From positions 618,001-682,000 of the forward strand of contig NZ_CP047242.1 in assembly GCF_009856605.1 (NCBI RefSeq): DNA of 64,000 nucleotides. Direction: 5' to 3'. The stretch comes from Trichormus variabilis 0441. Lineage in GTDB: Bacteria; Cyanobacteriota; Cyanobacteriia; Cyanobacteriales; Nostocaceae. The translations under genes and the position numbers were made by a program. The notes under the pieces are model-generated. The model worked only from the letters and a program-made list of their open reading frames with translations, was not told the DNA's origin and ran no database searches. Numbering within the stretch: the stretch's first letter is position 1; every line of letters starts with the position of its first letter. Below, one piece after another: positions 52,821 to 62,649 of the stretch.

Positions 52821-53864
52821 TTACTGTTTTGCTGTCCAGTTGCTCCAATCTTGGGGCTTGAGGAATGTATCATATAACTCTGCTTCTGGAGAGTTGGGTT
52901 CGGGTTGATAACCGTATTCCCAACGAACCAAAGGTGGTAAAGACATCAAAATAGATTCAGTACGTCCGTTGGTTTGCAAGCCAAAAATTGTGCCTCGGTC
53001 ATAAACCAAGTTAAATTCGACATACCGACCACGACGATAAAGTTGGAAGTTCCGTTGGCGATCGCCATACTCTATTCCATGACGGCGCTCTACAATGGGG
53101 ACGTAGGCGGGTAAAAAAGCCTTACCAGAACCTTGGACAAAACTAAACAAATCTTCCCAGTCCCGTGGTGCTGGTTCTCCTACTTGATTACTGTAATTGG
53201 CTGCTTCGCCTTTAGGGTTGGGGCCGCGATATAAAACACCTTGTCCATCTTGATAATCGAAAAATAGACCACCTACACCCCTAGTTTCATCGCGGTGTTT
53301 AAGATAGAAGTATTCATCACACCAGCGTTTAAAGACTGGGTAATACTCTGGGTGATGTTCGTCACAAGCTCCCTTCAGGGTCTGATGGAAATGAGCCGCA
53401 TCTTCTGCAAAGGGGTAATAAGGTGTGAGGTCAGCACCGCCACCAAACCACCAAACTGGGCCAGCTTCAAAATAACGGTAATTTAGGTGAACTGTGGGAA
53501 CATAGGGGTTGCGTGGATGTAAAACCAACGATGTACCTGTGGCATAAAAGCCATGTCCTTCCGCTTCAGGACGCTGGGCTAAAATTGAAGGAGGGAGATG
53601 AGAACCCCAAACTTCAGAAAAATTTACCCCAGCTTGCTCAAATATTGCACCATCACGTAGCACACGCGATCGCCCGCCACCCCCCTCAGGACGTTCCCAA
53701 CTATCTTCATGAAACTGACCCACACCATCAAGTTTTGTTAAGGCTTGTGTAATTTCATCTTGCAACTGTTTCATAAAATTACTGACTCTAGCTTTAGCGT
53801 CAGTGGCTGGTAGAGACGGGGATATTTTTGCCTTTACCGTTGGGGTTTGCGAGTTTGTCACCAT
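52821..53864 (-). CDS. hemF: Oxygen-dependent coproporphyrinogen III oxidase
   Basis: A 347-residue enzyme that converts coproporphyrinogen III to protoporphyrinogen IX with O2, in haem and chlorophyll synthesis. Family motifs are [40 protein letters not shown] (with substrate Asp), [10 protein letters not shown] and [20 protein letters not shown]. Length is typical. The start [15 protein letters not shown] has a short non-conserved extension. It is monocistronic. Oxygenic photosynthetic cells use it in aerobic growth beside HemN. Confidence 0.96.
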   Translation of the reverse strand: MVTNSQTPTVKAKISPSLPATDAKARVSNFMKQLQDEITQALTKLDGVGQFHEDSWERPEGGGGRSRVLRDGAIFEQAGVNFSEVWGSHLPPSILAQRPEAEGHGFYATGTSLVLHPRNPYVPTVHLNYRYFEAGPVWWFGGGADLTPYYPFAEDAAHFHQTLKGACDEHHPEYYPVFKRWCDEYFYLKHRDETRGVGGLFFDYQDGQGVLYRGPNPKGEAANYSNQVGEPAPRDWEDLFSFVQGSGKAFLPAYVPIVERRHGIEYGDRQRNFQLYRRGRYVEFNLVYDRGTIFGLQTNGRTESILMSLPPLVRWEYGYQPEPNSPEAELYDTFLKPQDWSNWTAKQ

Positions 53865-54371
53865 AGATTCCCGAACCTAAATTACAATTTCCTAAAAAAG
53901 CCACAAATCTCTAGTTTAAAAACTTGTGGGTCAAACGAGCCAAAAATTAGGCTCAATTTTTCCCAAGCAACTTTTTTGCTTGTTAAACGTTTACACGATT
54001 AATGGACATGACTAGAGTTATTTTCCCTCAAATGCGTATAGGCTTGTATATTGACTAAGTTTTTGTTGTACTTCTTGATGGAAACATTCTGGTGTTAACA
54101 CCAGACTCTGGTGAACTAGTCTACAAATACCTTGGCCGTGAGGTCACGTTTTCCAGTTCTCAACGAACTGTGTACAGATTCTCTAGTGTACGGATGATGG
54201 TGATACCCCACGAGTTTGAGTTTCAACCCAAGAGCAATCTTGTTGTTCTTTATGCCTAATCAAGGTTTATCATGCTGAGGGCAATTGTGAGCAAATATGT
54301 TTTAGGGTTGAATCACAGTAGCCAACTATTCCAGAGTTACCAGCAAGTGTCTAGGTAGGAGGATTAGGCAA
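53865..54371. other. Intergenic region upstream of hemF with a stopped small frame
   Basis: The left part holds the hemF promoter. On the plus strand, 54008-54259 is an open frame broken by a single TAA (see the separate entry). Nothing else is recognised. Confidence 0.5.
54059..54259 (+). other. Possible small or broken gene, plus strand
   Basis: After a TAA at 54056-54058 the plus-strand frame stays open for 66 codons, with protein-like composition (VLLDGNILVLTPDSGEL, then LGREVTFSSSQRTVYRFSSV and VIPHEFEFQPKSNLVVLYA). A 16-codon ATG frame (54008, MTRVIFPQMRIGLYID) is in the same phase just before the stop. A GTG at 54092 could start a 55-residue protein. It could be a small gene with a non-ATG start, or one broken by a single nonsense change. 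I do not recognise a family. Confidence 0.35.
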
Positions 54372-54896
54372 ATGGGAACGTGGTTATCCAAATTCGTCCA
54401 CCGCAAACGCCGTCGGTTTCGCGTTTCTCTGGCACAGACATATCGAGAAATTAGTTCTGCTTCCGTAGACGAACTGTGGCAGAAAGTAGTTGATTTAACA
54501 GATGTTTCTTGGCATCCATTACTTAAAAGTACCAATGTGCCATACGGATTAGTACCCAAACCAGGGTTAATTTACCAAGCAGTGACCCGCTTTTCTCCAA
54601 TTCCCATCCAGATTTTTGTAGAGCGTGTTAATCCCAGAGAACTACTGTGTATCCGGGTCATGGCTATTCCTGGTGTTGAGGAAAGAGTTACTTACCAAGT
54701 AGAGTCAACAGTCTGTGGCACTTGTTTATCTTATTCAGTGACACTACGCGGATGGCTATCGCCCCTAATTTGGTCATTTTCTCGCCCTTATGTAGATCGT
54801 GTGGCACGTTCTTTGGTGGAATCTGTAGAAAAAGCCACATTACAGGCAGTATCAGGGAAAGCAAAAAGTCTTAACAATAATTGTTTTGATTTTTAG
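54372..54896 (+). CDS. SRPBCC-fold (START-like) protein
   Basis: A 174-residue protein with the SRPBCC layout: REISSASVDELWQKVVDLTD, then VSWHPLLKSTNVP and a beta-rich middle (IFVERVNPRELLCIRVMAIP). The long C-terminal helix is RVARSLVESVEKATLQAVSG. Such proteins bind hydrophobic ligands; the role here is unknown. The N-terminus is strongly basic (FVHRKRRRFRV). It is monocistronic, with a strong Shine-Dalgarno (TAGGAGG) about 12 nt before ATG 54372. Confidence 0.7.
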   Translation: MGTWLSKFVHRKRRRFRVSLAQTYREISSASVDELWQKVVDLTDVSWHPLLKSTNVPYGLVPKPGLIYQAVTRFSPIPIQIFVERVNPRELLCIRVMAIPGVEERVTYQVESTVCGTCLSYSVTLRGWLSPLIWSFSRPYVDRVARSLVESVEKATLQAVSGKAKSLNNNCFDF

Positions 54897-55297
54897 GTCG
54901 GGGATGGGGGAATCTCACAAGTGTAGGTTTTTACTAAGCAGTGATTCATGGCTCTCAGACTAACGAGAGAATAATCATTTCCCTAACCCCTACACCCCTA
55001 TACCCTTGCACCCCTACACCCCAAAACCGTTGACTTTTAACATCCCTCACCCTGGATGACGCAACTTAAAAGCAGAATCACTGACAGCATCCCCAGTTAT
55101 TAGTCCCTAATTTTTAACACCTAAAGAAAGTTAAGATTTTATTAGGTGATAATAAAAAAATTTTAAATTTTATTACGCCGATCCATGAGGAAATACTCAG
55201 CAACTTTTGCTGATTGATTTTGCAGCTGGTCAAAAACCAGGTCGCATCTATCTCTAGCTTGCATTTTGAATTTTTAATTTTGAGTTTTGAATTGTAT
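54897..55297. other. Intergenic region with an STRR-like C-rich array
   Basis: CCCCTACA-type heptamers span about 54981-55023. An AT-rich stretch (55095-55170) follows, and a TTTTGAATTTTTAATTTTGA tract lies just upstream of the mrp start. No gene is visible. Confidence 0.6.
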
Positions 55298-56368
55298 ATG
55301 TACGATGTTCTCGATTCACAATCTGTCTTAGAAGTGTTGCGACCAGTGCAAGACCCAGAACTGCGTAAGAGTCTGGTAGAACTGAATATGATTCGCAACG
55401 TCAAAATTGATGGTGGTCAAGTAAGCTTCACCTTGGTTTTGACTACCCCGGCTTGTCCATTGCGGGAATTTATCGTTGAAGATTGCCAAAGAGCCGTGAA
55501 AAAGCTACCTGGGGTAACAGATGTCAGTGTAGAAGTCACCGCAGAAACACCCCAACAAAAAAGCTTGCCAGACCGTAACGGTGTTCCTGGGGTAAAAAAT
55601 ATTATCGCCATCTCTAGTGGTAAAGGTGGTGTCGGTAAAAGTACTGTGGCAGTAAATGTTGCGGTGGCTTTAGCGCAAACGGGGGCAAAAGTCGGCTTAC
55701 TAGATGCGGATATCTACGGCCCCAATGATCCTACGATGCTGGGACTGGGTGATGCCCAAATTGTCGTGCGTTCCACAGAAAAAGGGGAAGTATTGGAACC
55801 CGCGTTTAATCATGGTGTCAAATTGGTGTCGATGGGCTTTTTGATTGACCGAGATCAACCTGTAATTTGGCGTGGGCCGATGCTGAATGGGGTAATTCGC
55901 CAGTTTCTCTATCAAGTAGAGTGGGGCGAGTTGGACTATTTAATTGTGGATATGCCTCCAGGAACCGGAGATGCCCAATTAACTTTAACTCAGGCTGTAC
56001 CAATGTCTGGGGCAGTAATTGTGACTACACCCCAAAACGTAGCCTTGTTAGATTCTCGTAAAGGTCTACGTATGTTCCAGCAAATGAACGTCGCTGTTTT
56101 GGGAATAGTAGAAAACATGAGCTACTTCATTCCCCCTGATATGCCAGATAAACATTACGATATTTTTGGTTCCGGTGGCGGCTCCAAAACAGCAGCAGAA
56201 TTAGGTGTACCCTTACTAGGCTGCATACCCTTGGAAATTTCCACCAGAATTGGCGGTGATAATGGTGTACCCATCGTTGTTGCTGACCCAGATTCAGCCT
56301 CTGCCAAAGCATTAAAAGCGATCGCTTTAACAATTGCTGGTAAAGTATCAGTCGCAGCCCTAACATAA
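55298..56368 (+). CDS. mrp: Mrp/ApbC-family P-loop ATPase (Fe-S cluster carrier)
   Basis: A 356-residue protein. The N-terminal MIP18/DUF59 domain (about 1-80, SQSVLEVLRPVQDPELRKSL, then TLVLTTPACPLREFI) is followed by the ParA-like ATPase with deviant Walker A (AISSGKGGVGKSTVAVNVAV). Downstream are LDADIYGPNDPTMLG, GPMLNGVIRQFLYQVEW and LIVDMPPGTGDAQLTL. Mrp/ApbC proteins carry or transfer [4Fe-4S] clusters. The usual C-terminal CxxC cluster motif is not evident, and the tail after CIPLEISTR is short. I start at ATG 55298 (MYDVLDSQ), as the earlier in-frame start at 55214 would translate repeat-derived sequence. Confidence 0.9.
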   Translation: MYDVLDSQSVLEVLRPVQDPELRKSLVELNMIRNVKIDGGQVSFTLVLTTPACPLREFIVEDCQRAVKKLPGVTDVSVEVTAETPQQKSLPDRNGVPGVKNIIAISSGKGGVGKSTVAVNVAVALAQTGAKVGLLDADIYGPNDPTMLGLGDAQIVVRSTEKGEVLEPAFNHGVKLVSMGFLIDRDQPVIWRGPMLNGVIRQFLYQVEWGELDYLIVDMPPGTGDAQLTLTQAVPMSGAVIVTTPQNVALLDSRKGLRMFQQMNVAVLGIVENMSYFIPPDMPDKHYDIFGSGGGSKTAAELGVPLLGCIPLEISTRIGGDNGVPIVVADPDSASAKALKAIALTIAGKVSVAALT

Positions 56369-56581
56369 TCAAAAGTTATGCAGGCGGTAAATTCCTGTAT
56401 AGATGCCCTTAGAGTAGTAATAGGGCGTTGATCGTTCTTTATGGTGAGTGTTGAGTCAATAGTTTTACTCAACACTCCAGGCTTCTATTTTAAATTTTTG
56501 TCTAATTTATAGACAAAAGCCCAGGGATACCGAGTTATTAATAGTCAGTAAATCTCATAAGCTAAACCCTCAACTCATACG

Positions 56582-57898
56582 ATGTTATTAAAACGATCGC
56601 TTCCCAAAGTGCGTTGGAAATCTTGGTTTAAGCCGTGGCAACAATTAGACTGGCCATTATTTTTCTTACCTTTTGGGGTCAGCATCTTTGGCGGTCTGAT
56701 GATCTTCAGCACAGAACTCAAGCAGCCAGTAACAGATTGGTGGTGGCACTGGCTAATTGCTAGTATTGGTGCTTTTATTGCCTTATTTCTGGCTCGTTGC
56801 CGTTACGAGAATCTTTTGCAATGGCATTGGATTACCTACGCGTTGACTAATATCAGTTTGATTGCTGTGATGGCTGCTGGTACAAGTGCCAAAGGCGCAC
56901 AACGTTGGTTAACTATCGGGGGATTCAATGTACAACCTTCAGAGTTTGCCAAAATTGGCGTAATCATCACCCTAGCAGCTTTATTGCATAAACACACAGC
57001 CAGCAAGATTGAAGACGTTTTTCGCGCCCTGGCGATTACGGCTGTACCTTGGTTATTAGTATTTGTCCAACCAGATTTAGCTACATCCTTAGTGTTTGGG
57101 GCGATCGTTCTGGGAATGCTTTATTGGGCAAACGCCAACCCAGGTTGGTTGTTACTCATGATTTCACCAATCATCGCTGCCATACTGTTTACGATGTCTT
57201 GGCCTTTATCGACACCAATAATTTTATTTAAAGAAATTTTTATTACTCCCCTTGGTGTTGCTTGGGCAATCGCTATGGCTGTTTTAGGTTGGCTGACTCT
57301 TCCCTGGCGACGCTTCAATATAGGTACTATCGGTGCATTAAGCCTGAATTTACTCGGTGGTGAATTAGGTATTTTTGCTTGGAATCATGTACTAAAAGAG
57401 TATCAAAAAAATAGGTTGACCGCATTTATCAATCCCGAACATGACCCCCTTGGTTCTGGATATCACCTCATTCAATCACGTATTGCCATTGGTGCTGGGG
57501 AAATGTGGGGTTGGGGTTTGTTTAAGGGGCCGATGACTCAACTAAATTTTGTGCCTGAACAACACACCGATTTTATTTTCTCCGCCGTAGGTGAGGAGTT
57601 TGGTCTTTTCGGCTGTTTAATTGTTTTGTTTGTTTTCTGCTTGATTTGCTGGCGATTGCTGCACGTAGCGCAAACAGCCAAAGATAATTTTGGTTCTTTG
57701 TTAGCGATCGGTGTTTTATCAATGATTGTATTTCAGTTAGTGGTGAATGTGGGCATGAACGTAGGTTTAGCACCTGTAGCCGGTATTCCCTTACCGTGGA
57801 TGAGTTATGGACGTTCTGCCATGCTGACCAATTTTATTGCTTTAGGAATAGTAGAATCGGTGGCAAACTTTCGGCAGCGACAGAAATATTATTTTTGA
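56582..57898 (+). CDS. rodA: RodA-type SEDS peptidoglycan glycosyltransferase
   Basis: A 438-residue SEDS protein with about ten transmembrane helices. Characteristic motifs are GAQRWLTIGGFNVQPSEFAK and VFVQPDLATSLVFGAI. Downstream are GEMWGWGLFKGPMTQLNFVP with the catalytic-type EQHTDFIFS, and GIPLPWMSYGRSAMLTNFIA. RodA works with class B PBPs in lateral wall synthesis; FtsW is the alternative but lacks this precise pattern. It is about 210 bp after mrp in the same direction. The start is ATG 56582. Confidence 0.92.
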   Translation: MLLKRSLPKVRWKSWFKPWQQLDWPLFFLPFGVSIFGGLMIFSTELKQPVTDWWWHWLIASIGAFIALFLARCRYENLLQWHWITYALTNISLIAVMAAGTSAKGAQRWLTIGGFNVQPSEFAKIGVIITLAALLHKHTASKIEDVFRALAITAVPWLLVFVQPDLATSLVFGAIVLGMLYWANANPGWLLLMISPIIAAILFTMSWPLSTPIILFKEIFITPLGVAWAIAMAVLGWLTLPWRRFNIGTIGALSLNLLGGELGIFAWNHVLKEYQKNRLTAFINPEHDPLGSGYHLIQSRIAIGAGEMWGWGLFKGPMTQLNFVPEQHTDFIFSAVGEEFGLFGCLIVLFVFCLICWRLLHVAQTAKDNFGSLLAIGVLSMIVFQLVVNVGMNVGLAPVAGIPLPWMSYGRSAMLTNFIALGIVESVANFRQRQKYYF

Positions 57899-57994
57899 GT
57901 CAATGGCCAGTAGTTAGTGGAAAATAACTGACCGCTAACAACTGGCATCTCACAAGTATTAAGCTTAAAACAGGAAGTAAGCGAGGCAAAAACC

Positions 57995-58192
57995 ATGATC
58001 CTACCTGGAGCAACTGTTAGAGTCAAAAATCCCAACGATACTTATTATCGCTACGAAGGACTGGTACAACGAGTCACTGACGGCAAAGTAGCCGTTATAT
58101 TTGAAGGCGGTAACTGGGACAAGATCATTACCTTTCGTTTATCGGAATTGGAACCAGTAGAAATTACCGCCGGTAAGAAAAAAGGAAAATAA
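57995..58192 (+). CDS. ndhS: NdhS-like SH3-fold subunit of NDH-1
   Basis: A 65-residue basic protein with a single SH3-like barrel: [20 protein letters not shown], then [20 protein letters not shown] and [11 protein letters not shown], ending in a Lys-rich tail (AGKKKGK). This matches NdhS (CRR31-related), which gives the ferredoxin-binding site of cyanobacterial photosynthetic NDH-1. I name it from memory of that pattern; other short SH3 cyanobacterial proteins exist. ATG 57995 follows GGAAGTAAGCGAGG, a good Shine-Dalgarno. Confidence 0.75.
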   Translation: MILPGATVRVKNPNDTYYRYEGLVQRVTDGKVAVIFEGGNWDKIITFRLSELEPVEITAGKKKGK

Positions 58193-58194
58193 TT

Positions 58195-58263
58195 AGATAG
58201 TTAGTAGTCAGTTGTCAGTAGCTAGTAGCAAACAACTGACAATTGACAACTAACAACTGACAA
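58195..58263. repeat. STRR array with two inverted halves
   Basis: TAGTTAGTAGTCAGTTGTCAG and later CAACTGACAATTGACAACTAA are inverted heptamer runs that can fold on each other, ending about 10 bp before the next start codon. Confidence 0.8.
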
Positions 58264-58272
58264 ATAATAATT

Positions 58273-58929
58273 ATGCGCCTCCCTTTACCACAGTTTGACA
58301 AAAGCGATCGCCAACCTAGCCACATTGCTGAGGTAGTGGAAACTGCTACAACTGAATTTTTGGCACAATGTCTGGAACCAGAAGACTTGACCTTTCCATC
58401 AATGCCACCCTTTGGTAGTTGGGTGTGTGCTGTGGATGAAGAATCCGGTAATCAGGTCTATGCTGTGGTATATCATGCTACTACTATGCCTGTAGATTCC
58501 GTCCACAGAGCCGTGGCAATGGGGATGTCACTACAAGACTTGCGCGAGGAACAACCCCAGATATTTGCTATGCTGAAGACGGAATTTAAAGCGGCGATCG
58601 TGGGATTTGCTCAGTCATCGACTGTAGCCAACGGCAATGGAAGAATGTATCAGTATTTACCACCACGTCCTCCGCAAATTCATCAGGCTGTACATCGGTG
58701 CGATCCAGAAGTTATAGTGAGATTTACCGAAGAACTAGAATTTTTGCGGACTTTGCTATCTATCAACGGCGCACCAGTGGAATCATTAACCGCCGCCGTT
58801 ATTCGGGATATCTACCAATTACGCAAAGCTGATCGAGACTGGCTCATCAAAGCTGGGCGGAATTTAAGCATATTGCTAAAGGACGACTACGATCGCCTAC
58901 GGTTCATTCTCAGCCAAATACACCCATAG
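58273..58929 (+). CDS. HAS-barrel-like cyanobacterial protein
   Basis: A 218-residue protein. The N-terminal beta-barrel part (SHIAEVVETATTEFLAQCLE, then FGSWVCAVDEESGNQVYAVV) resembles the HAS-barrel found in HerA and ATP-synthase-related proteins. An acidic middle and a helical C-terminus (AAVIRDIYQLRKADRDWLIK) follow, with no ATPase domain. The function is unknown. It is 80 bp downstream of the ndhS-like gene across STRRs, and may be in the same transcript. The start is ATG 58273. Confidence 0.65.
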   Translation: MRLPLPQFDKSDRQPSHIAEVVETATTEFLAQCLEPEDLTFPSMPPFGSWVCAVDEESGNQVYAVVYHATTMPVDSVHRAVAMGMSLQDLREEQPQIFAMLKTEFKAAIVGFAQSSTVANGNGRMYQYLPPRPPQIHQAVHRCDPEVIVRFTEELEFLRTLLSINGAPVESLTAAVIRDIYQLRKADRDWLIKAGRNLSILLKDDYDRLRFILSQIHP

Positions 58930-59074
58930 GTAGTTAGTTTAAACATATTACCTAAGTAGTTTAGATTAAGGCTTTTTTATTTTTTACAGGGTAGCTTTCA
59001 TAGTTATGTATGATTGATCGGACGATTACCTCAGGGTAATCCCCGCCTTACCGTCGCCCTTTCGCATTCCACTT

Positions 59075-61213
59075 ATGGAACCCTCATCACTAGTTCTTGC
59101 TCTAGAACAAAATTCTGAAGTTCTTGGCAAAGAACCACTTGTTCCCTTCGCAATTTTACTGGTAATCCTTTTAGTTGTACCCATCCTCTTTGAAAGGCTA
59201 AGATTACCGGGAATAGTGGGTTTAGTCCTATCTGGATTAGTATTAGGGCCATCGGGGTGGAACCTATTCCACACAAAATCACCGATGATTAGCCTGCTAT
59301 CGGATATTGGTTTAGTTTATTTGATGTTTGTCGCAGGTTTAGAGGTAGACCTAGAATTGTGGCGGCGGCGGCAAAGTCGTGCTTTGGGGTTTGGCTGCGT
59401 TAGTTTTACTGTACCATTGTTGATTGGCACTTTGGTAGGAAGATTTTTTCACTTTGGTTGGAATACTTCCGTATTAATCGGCTCACTTTTAACTTCTTAT
59501 AGCCTGTTAGCTTATCCTATTATCAACCGTTTAGGTGTCATCAGTAACCAAGCAGTCACAATTACTATTGGAGCTACACTTTTTACAGATATCAGCGCAC
59601 TTATAGTATTAGCTATTTGCATTCCAGCTTTTCAAATGGGAATGTCAAATATTTACCAGATCCTCTCAGTCTTAGTCTGGTTAATTGTTTACTCCATTGT
59701 GATTTTAGTGGGATTTGATTGGGCTGGGAGAGAATTTTTTCGGCGTTCAGGAGATGATGAAGGAAATAAATTTGTATTTGTCTTACTCACCGTGTTTCTA
59801 GCGGCTGTAGTAGCTCAAATGATTGGGATAGAAAAAATTTTGGGAGCTTTTTTAGCAGGTTTAGCAGTTAATGAGGCTGTTGGCGAGGGGCCTGTTAAAG
59901 AAAAAATAGTTTTTGTTGGTAGTGTCTTATTTATTCCGATTTTTTTTATTAACCTCGGCTTGCTGATTGATTTGCCTGGTTTAGTTAATAGTTTGTTTAC
60001 TCTCCAGTTAACCAGTTTGATTGTCATCGGCTTGATTGCTAGCAAATTTATCGCCGCTTGGTTAGCCAAAGTTTTTTATGGTTACAGTTGGCAAGAAATG
60101 TTGACTATGTGGTCACTATCTATGCCCCAGGTCGGTACAACATTAGCTGCTACTTTCGTAGGGTATCACACAGGTTTACTGTCATCGGCAGTTTTAACTA
60201 GTGTTGTTATCTTAATGCTAGTGACTGCAACCCTGGGGCCATTAATTACTAGTCGCACAGCCAGAGCTTTAACTACCGTATCCATGACCGCATCGGTGGA
60301 TGCAAATCTGCCTGAGCCACAGGTAATAGAAACCCAAAATGGTAACTTTACTATCGTTGTACCTATTTATAATCCCCATACTCAACAATATTTGGTGGAA
60401 ATGGCAGCAATGCTAGCACGTCAAGCTCAAGGGCGAATCATACCATTAACGATCGCCACAGCTGCGGCTCAGATGGATGCACCCCAACTAGAATCAACCT
60501 TGCAAAGAAGTGAGAGATTATTGGCTAAAGCCACCAGCCAAAGTCAAGCCTTAGGTGTAGAAGCATCGCCATTACTCCGCATTGACGATGCTTCTGCACC
60601 GGGAATTAGTAGAGCAGCTCGTGAGCAAAAAGCGAACTTAATTGTTATGGGCTGGGGTAAGCGGACTGGTTTAAGAGCGCGGTTATTCGGCAATGTCATT
60701 GATAACGTCTTGTGGTCATCCCATTGTCCAGTGGCGGTCACACGTCTTGTAGAATCACCCAAGAAAATTCAACGCATCCTCGTACCAGTAGAAAACTTAA
60801 TCACACCAACATTACAACCGGTGCAATTTGCCCAGATGTTAGCAGAAGCAAATCAAGCCCAGGTGACAGTGCTGAATGTGTGCGATCGCCGCACAAGTTC
60901 TAGTAAAATTGCCTGGAGGCGATCGCAACTTGCTTTATTAGTATCTAAATTAGCTTTGCCCAATTCACCAGAAGTTCAAATTATTGCTCATGAAAATGCT
61001 GCTCAAGCCATTTTGCAAGCAGCACGATTATATGACCTAGTAGTCTTACCCTTTATCCGTAACCGCACAAGTCCTGGGGGATTAGCTCTCAGCGATGTCA
61101 CCACCCAGCTAGCCAGTCAACTCACCTGCTCCATCGTCATGTTAGGAGAACCGCAAAGGCTGCAAACAGGTAATATTACGTCTGTAGCTCCTAATACTAC
61201 GACACCAGTATAA
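59075..61213 (+). CDS. CPA2-family cation/proton antiporter with two USP-like domains
   Basis: A 712-residue protein. Residues 20-400 form about 12 transmembrane helices of the CPA2 (Kef/Nap) type, with RLPGIVGLVLSGLVLGPSGW, MFVAGLEVDLELW and ILGAFLAGLAVNEAVGEGPV. Residues 415-700 are cytosolic, with two USP-like folds (NFTIVVPIYNPHTQ, then IVMGWGKRTGLRARLFGNVI, and RILVPVENLITP). This fusion occurs in cyanobacterial Na+(K+)/H+ antiporters. The regulatory ligand is unknown; an ATP-type glycine loop is seen in the first USP domain only (GWGKRTGLRARLFGN). It is monocistronic with ATG 59075. There is no KTN domain. Confidence 0.9.
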   Translation: MEPSSLVLALEQNSEVLGKEPLVPFAILLVILLVVPILFERLRLPGIVGLVLSGLVLGPSGWNLFHTKSPMISLLSDIGLVYLMFVAGLEVDLELWRRRQSRALGFGCVSFTVPLLIGTLVGRFFHFGWNTSVLIGSLLTSYSLLAYPIINRLGVISNQAVTITIGATLFTDISALIVLAICIPAFQMGMSNIYQILSVLVWLIVYSIVILVGFDWAGREFFRRSGDDEGNKFVFVLLTVFLAAVVAQMIGIEKILGAFLAGLAVNEAVGEGPVKEKIVFVGSVLFIPIFFINLGLLIDLPGLVNSLFTLQLTSLIVIGLIASKFIAAWLAKVFYGYSWQEMLTMWSLSMPQVGTTLAATFVGYHTGLLSSAVLTSVVILMLVTATLGPLITSRTARALTTVSMTASVDANLPEPQVIETQNGNFTIVVPIYNPHTQQYLVEMAAMLARQAQGRIIPLTIATAAAQMDAPQLESTLQRSERLLAKATSQSQALGVEASPLLRIDDASAPGISRAAREQKANLIVMGWGKRTGLRARLFGNVIDNVLWSSHCPVAVTRLVESPKKIQRILVPVENLITPTLQPVQFAQMLAEANQAQVTVLNVCDRRTSSSKIAWRRSQLALLVSKLALPNSPEVQIIAHENAAQAILQAARLYDLVVLPFIRNRTSPGGLALSDVTTQLASQLTCSIVMLGEPQRLQTGNITSVAPNTTTPV

Positions 61214-61557
61214 ATATTTAAACATAGTAGATCAGGAATAATTTTTCTAGTCAAAAGTCACGCGTAAAAGTATTTTTTCTGTGGTTTTCCAGTCTCTCAT
61301 CCCCAGTTCCTATAGATTGATGCTCTAACAAGACTTTATTTTGTTGAAGATTTGATGAATTCTTGAGCAAAAGACACAAATACTTCATGATGTTTGTTAT
61401 TTTGCTAAGTGAATTAACAAAAATCTAAAAAAAATGTAAACACCCCAAGCAAAAATCTGGAATGAGTCTTGTTCCTGCTGTATTGTCATATTTGGGCTAA
61501 ATGGTTTAGAACCAATATCAAAACCTACTAACAATATCTATAAATAACTGGGAAAAT
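61214..61557. other. Intergenic region before the UDP-sugar genes
   Basis: AT-rich, with no clear gene. A plausible promoter for the downstream pair lies here, but no defined binding site was recognised. Confidence 0.4.
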
Positions 61558-62493
61558 ATGAGAATTTTGGTGACTGGCGGTGCAGGATTTATTGGTTCTC
61601 ATCTTATTGATCGGCTGATACCTCAAGGCCATGAAGTTATTTGTTTAGATAACTTCTACACAGGGGACAAACGTAATATCCATAAATGGGCGAACCACCC
61701 CAATTTTGAACTCATCCGCCACGATATAACCGAACCAATTAGGTTAGAAGTCGATCAGATTTATCATTTAGCTTGTCCAGCTTCCCCAGTACACTATCAG
61801 TACAACCCAGTCAAAACCGTTAAAACTAACGTGATGGGTACACTAAATATGTTAGGGCTAGCCAAACGTGTCAAGGCGAGATTTTTCCTAGCGTCCACTA
61901 GCGAAGTATACGGCGATCCTGAAATCCATCCCCAAACCGAAGAGTACCGGGGTAACGTAAATCCTATTGGTATCCGTTCTTGCTACGACGAAGGTAAAAG
62001 AATTGCGGAAACCCTAGCATTTGATTATTACAGACAAAATAAAGTTGATATTCGAGTTGTCCGTATATTCAACACCTACGGCCCCAGAATGTTAGAAAAC
62101 GATGGACGGGTGGTGAGTAATTTTATAGTTCAAGCTTTACGAGGCACACCTTTAACTGTGTATGGTGATGGCTCACAAACTCGGAGTTTTTGCTATGTTT
62201 CTGACTTGGTGGAAGGCTTTATCCGTTTAATGAATAGCGATTACGTCGGGCCAGTTAATTTAGGAAATCCTGGTGAATACACCATTCTAGAATTAGCGCA
62301 AGCTGTGCAAAATTTGATCAATCCAGATGCACAGATCAAGTTTGAACCATTGCCTGCTGATGATCCACGTCGTCGCCAACCAGATATTACAAAAGCCAGA
62401 ACCTTACTCAATTGGGAACCAACCATTCCTCTGCAAGAAGGGTTAAAGCTGACGATAGAAGATTTCCGCGATCGCATCAAGAGTGCCGTCTAG
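61558..62493 (+). CDS. UDP-glucuronate decarboxylase-like SDR epimerase
   Basis: A 311-residue extended SDR. The NAD-binding motif is [20 protein letters not shown], the catalytic triad is Thr/Ser in [13 protein letters not shown] with Tyr-x3-Lys in [12 protein letters not shown], and the substrate segment is [14 protein letters not shown]. The [20 protein letters not shown] segment is typical of UDP-xylose synthase (UXS). It would convert UDP-glucuronate to UDP-xylose. The next gene encodes UDP-glucose dehydrogenase, which makes its substrate, so the pair forms a pathway. A UDP-4-keto-sugar epimerase function cannot be fully excluded. Confidence 0.88.
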   Translation: MRILVTGGAGFIGSHLIDRLIPQGHEVICLDNFYTGDKRNIHKWANHPNFELIRHDITEPIRLEVDQIYHLACPASPVHYQYNPVKTVKTNVMGTLNMLGLAKRVKARFFLASTSEVYGDPEIHPQTEEYRGNVNPIGIRSCYDEGKRIAETLAFDYYRQNKVDIRVVRIFNTYGPRMLENDGRVVSNFIVQALRGTPLTVYGDGSQTRSFCYVSDLVEGFIRLMNSDYVGPVNLGNPGEYTILELAQAVQNLINPDAQIKFEPLPADDPRRRQPDITKARTLLNWEPTIPLQEGLKLTIEDFRDRIKSAV

Positions 62494-62649
62494 GATACAG
62501 GCTACTTAGGAGCCTGGGGTACTGTTCTCAAGTGCTGGCTAACTTTATTTGAGCAGGTATTTCAGCAACAGTACAACATGAAAAAGTGTAAATGTCATTT
62601 TGACAAATCTTTGTTTTAAAAGTAACCCCCTAGTGAGGAGTTCAACAAA

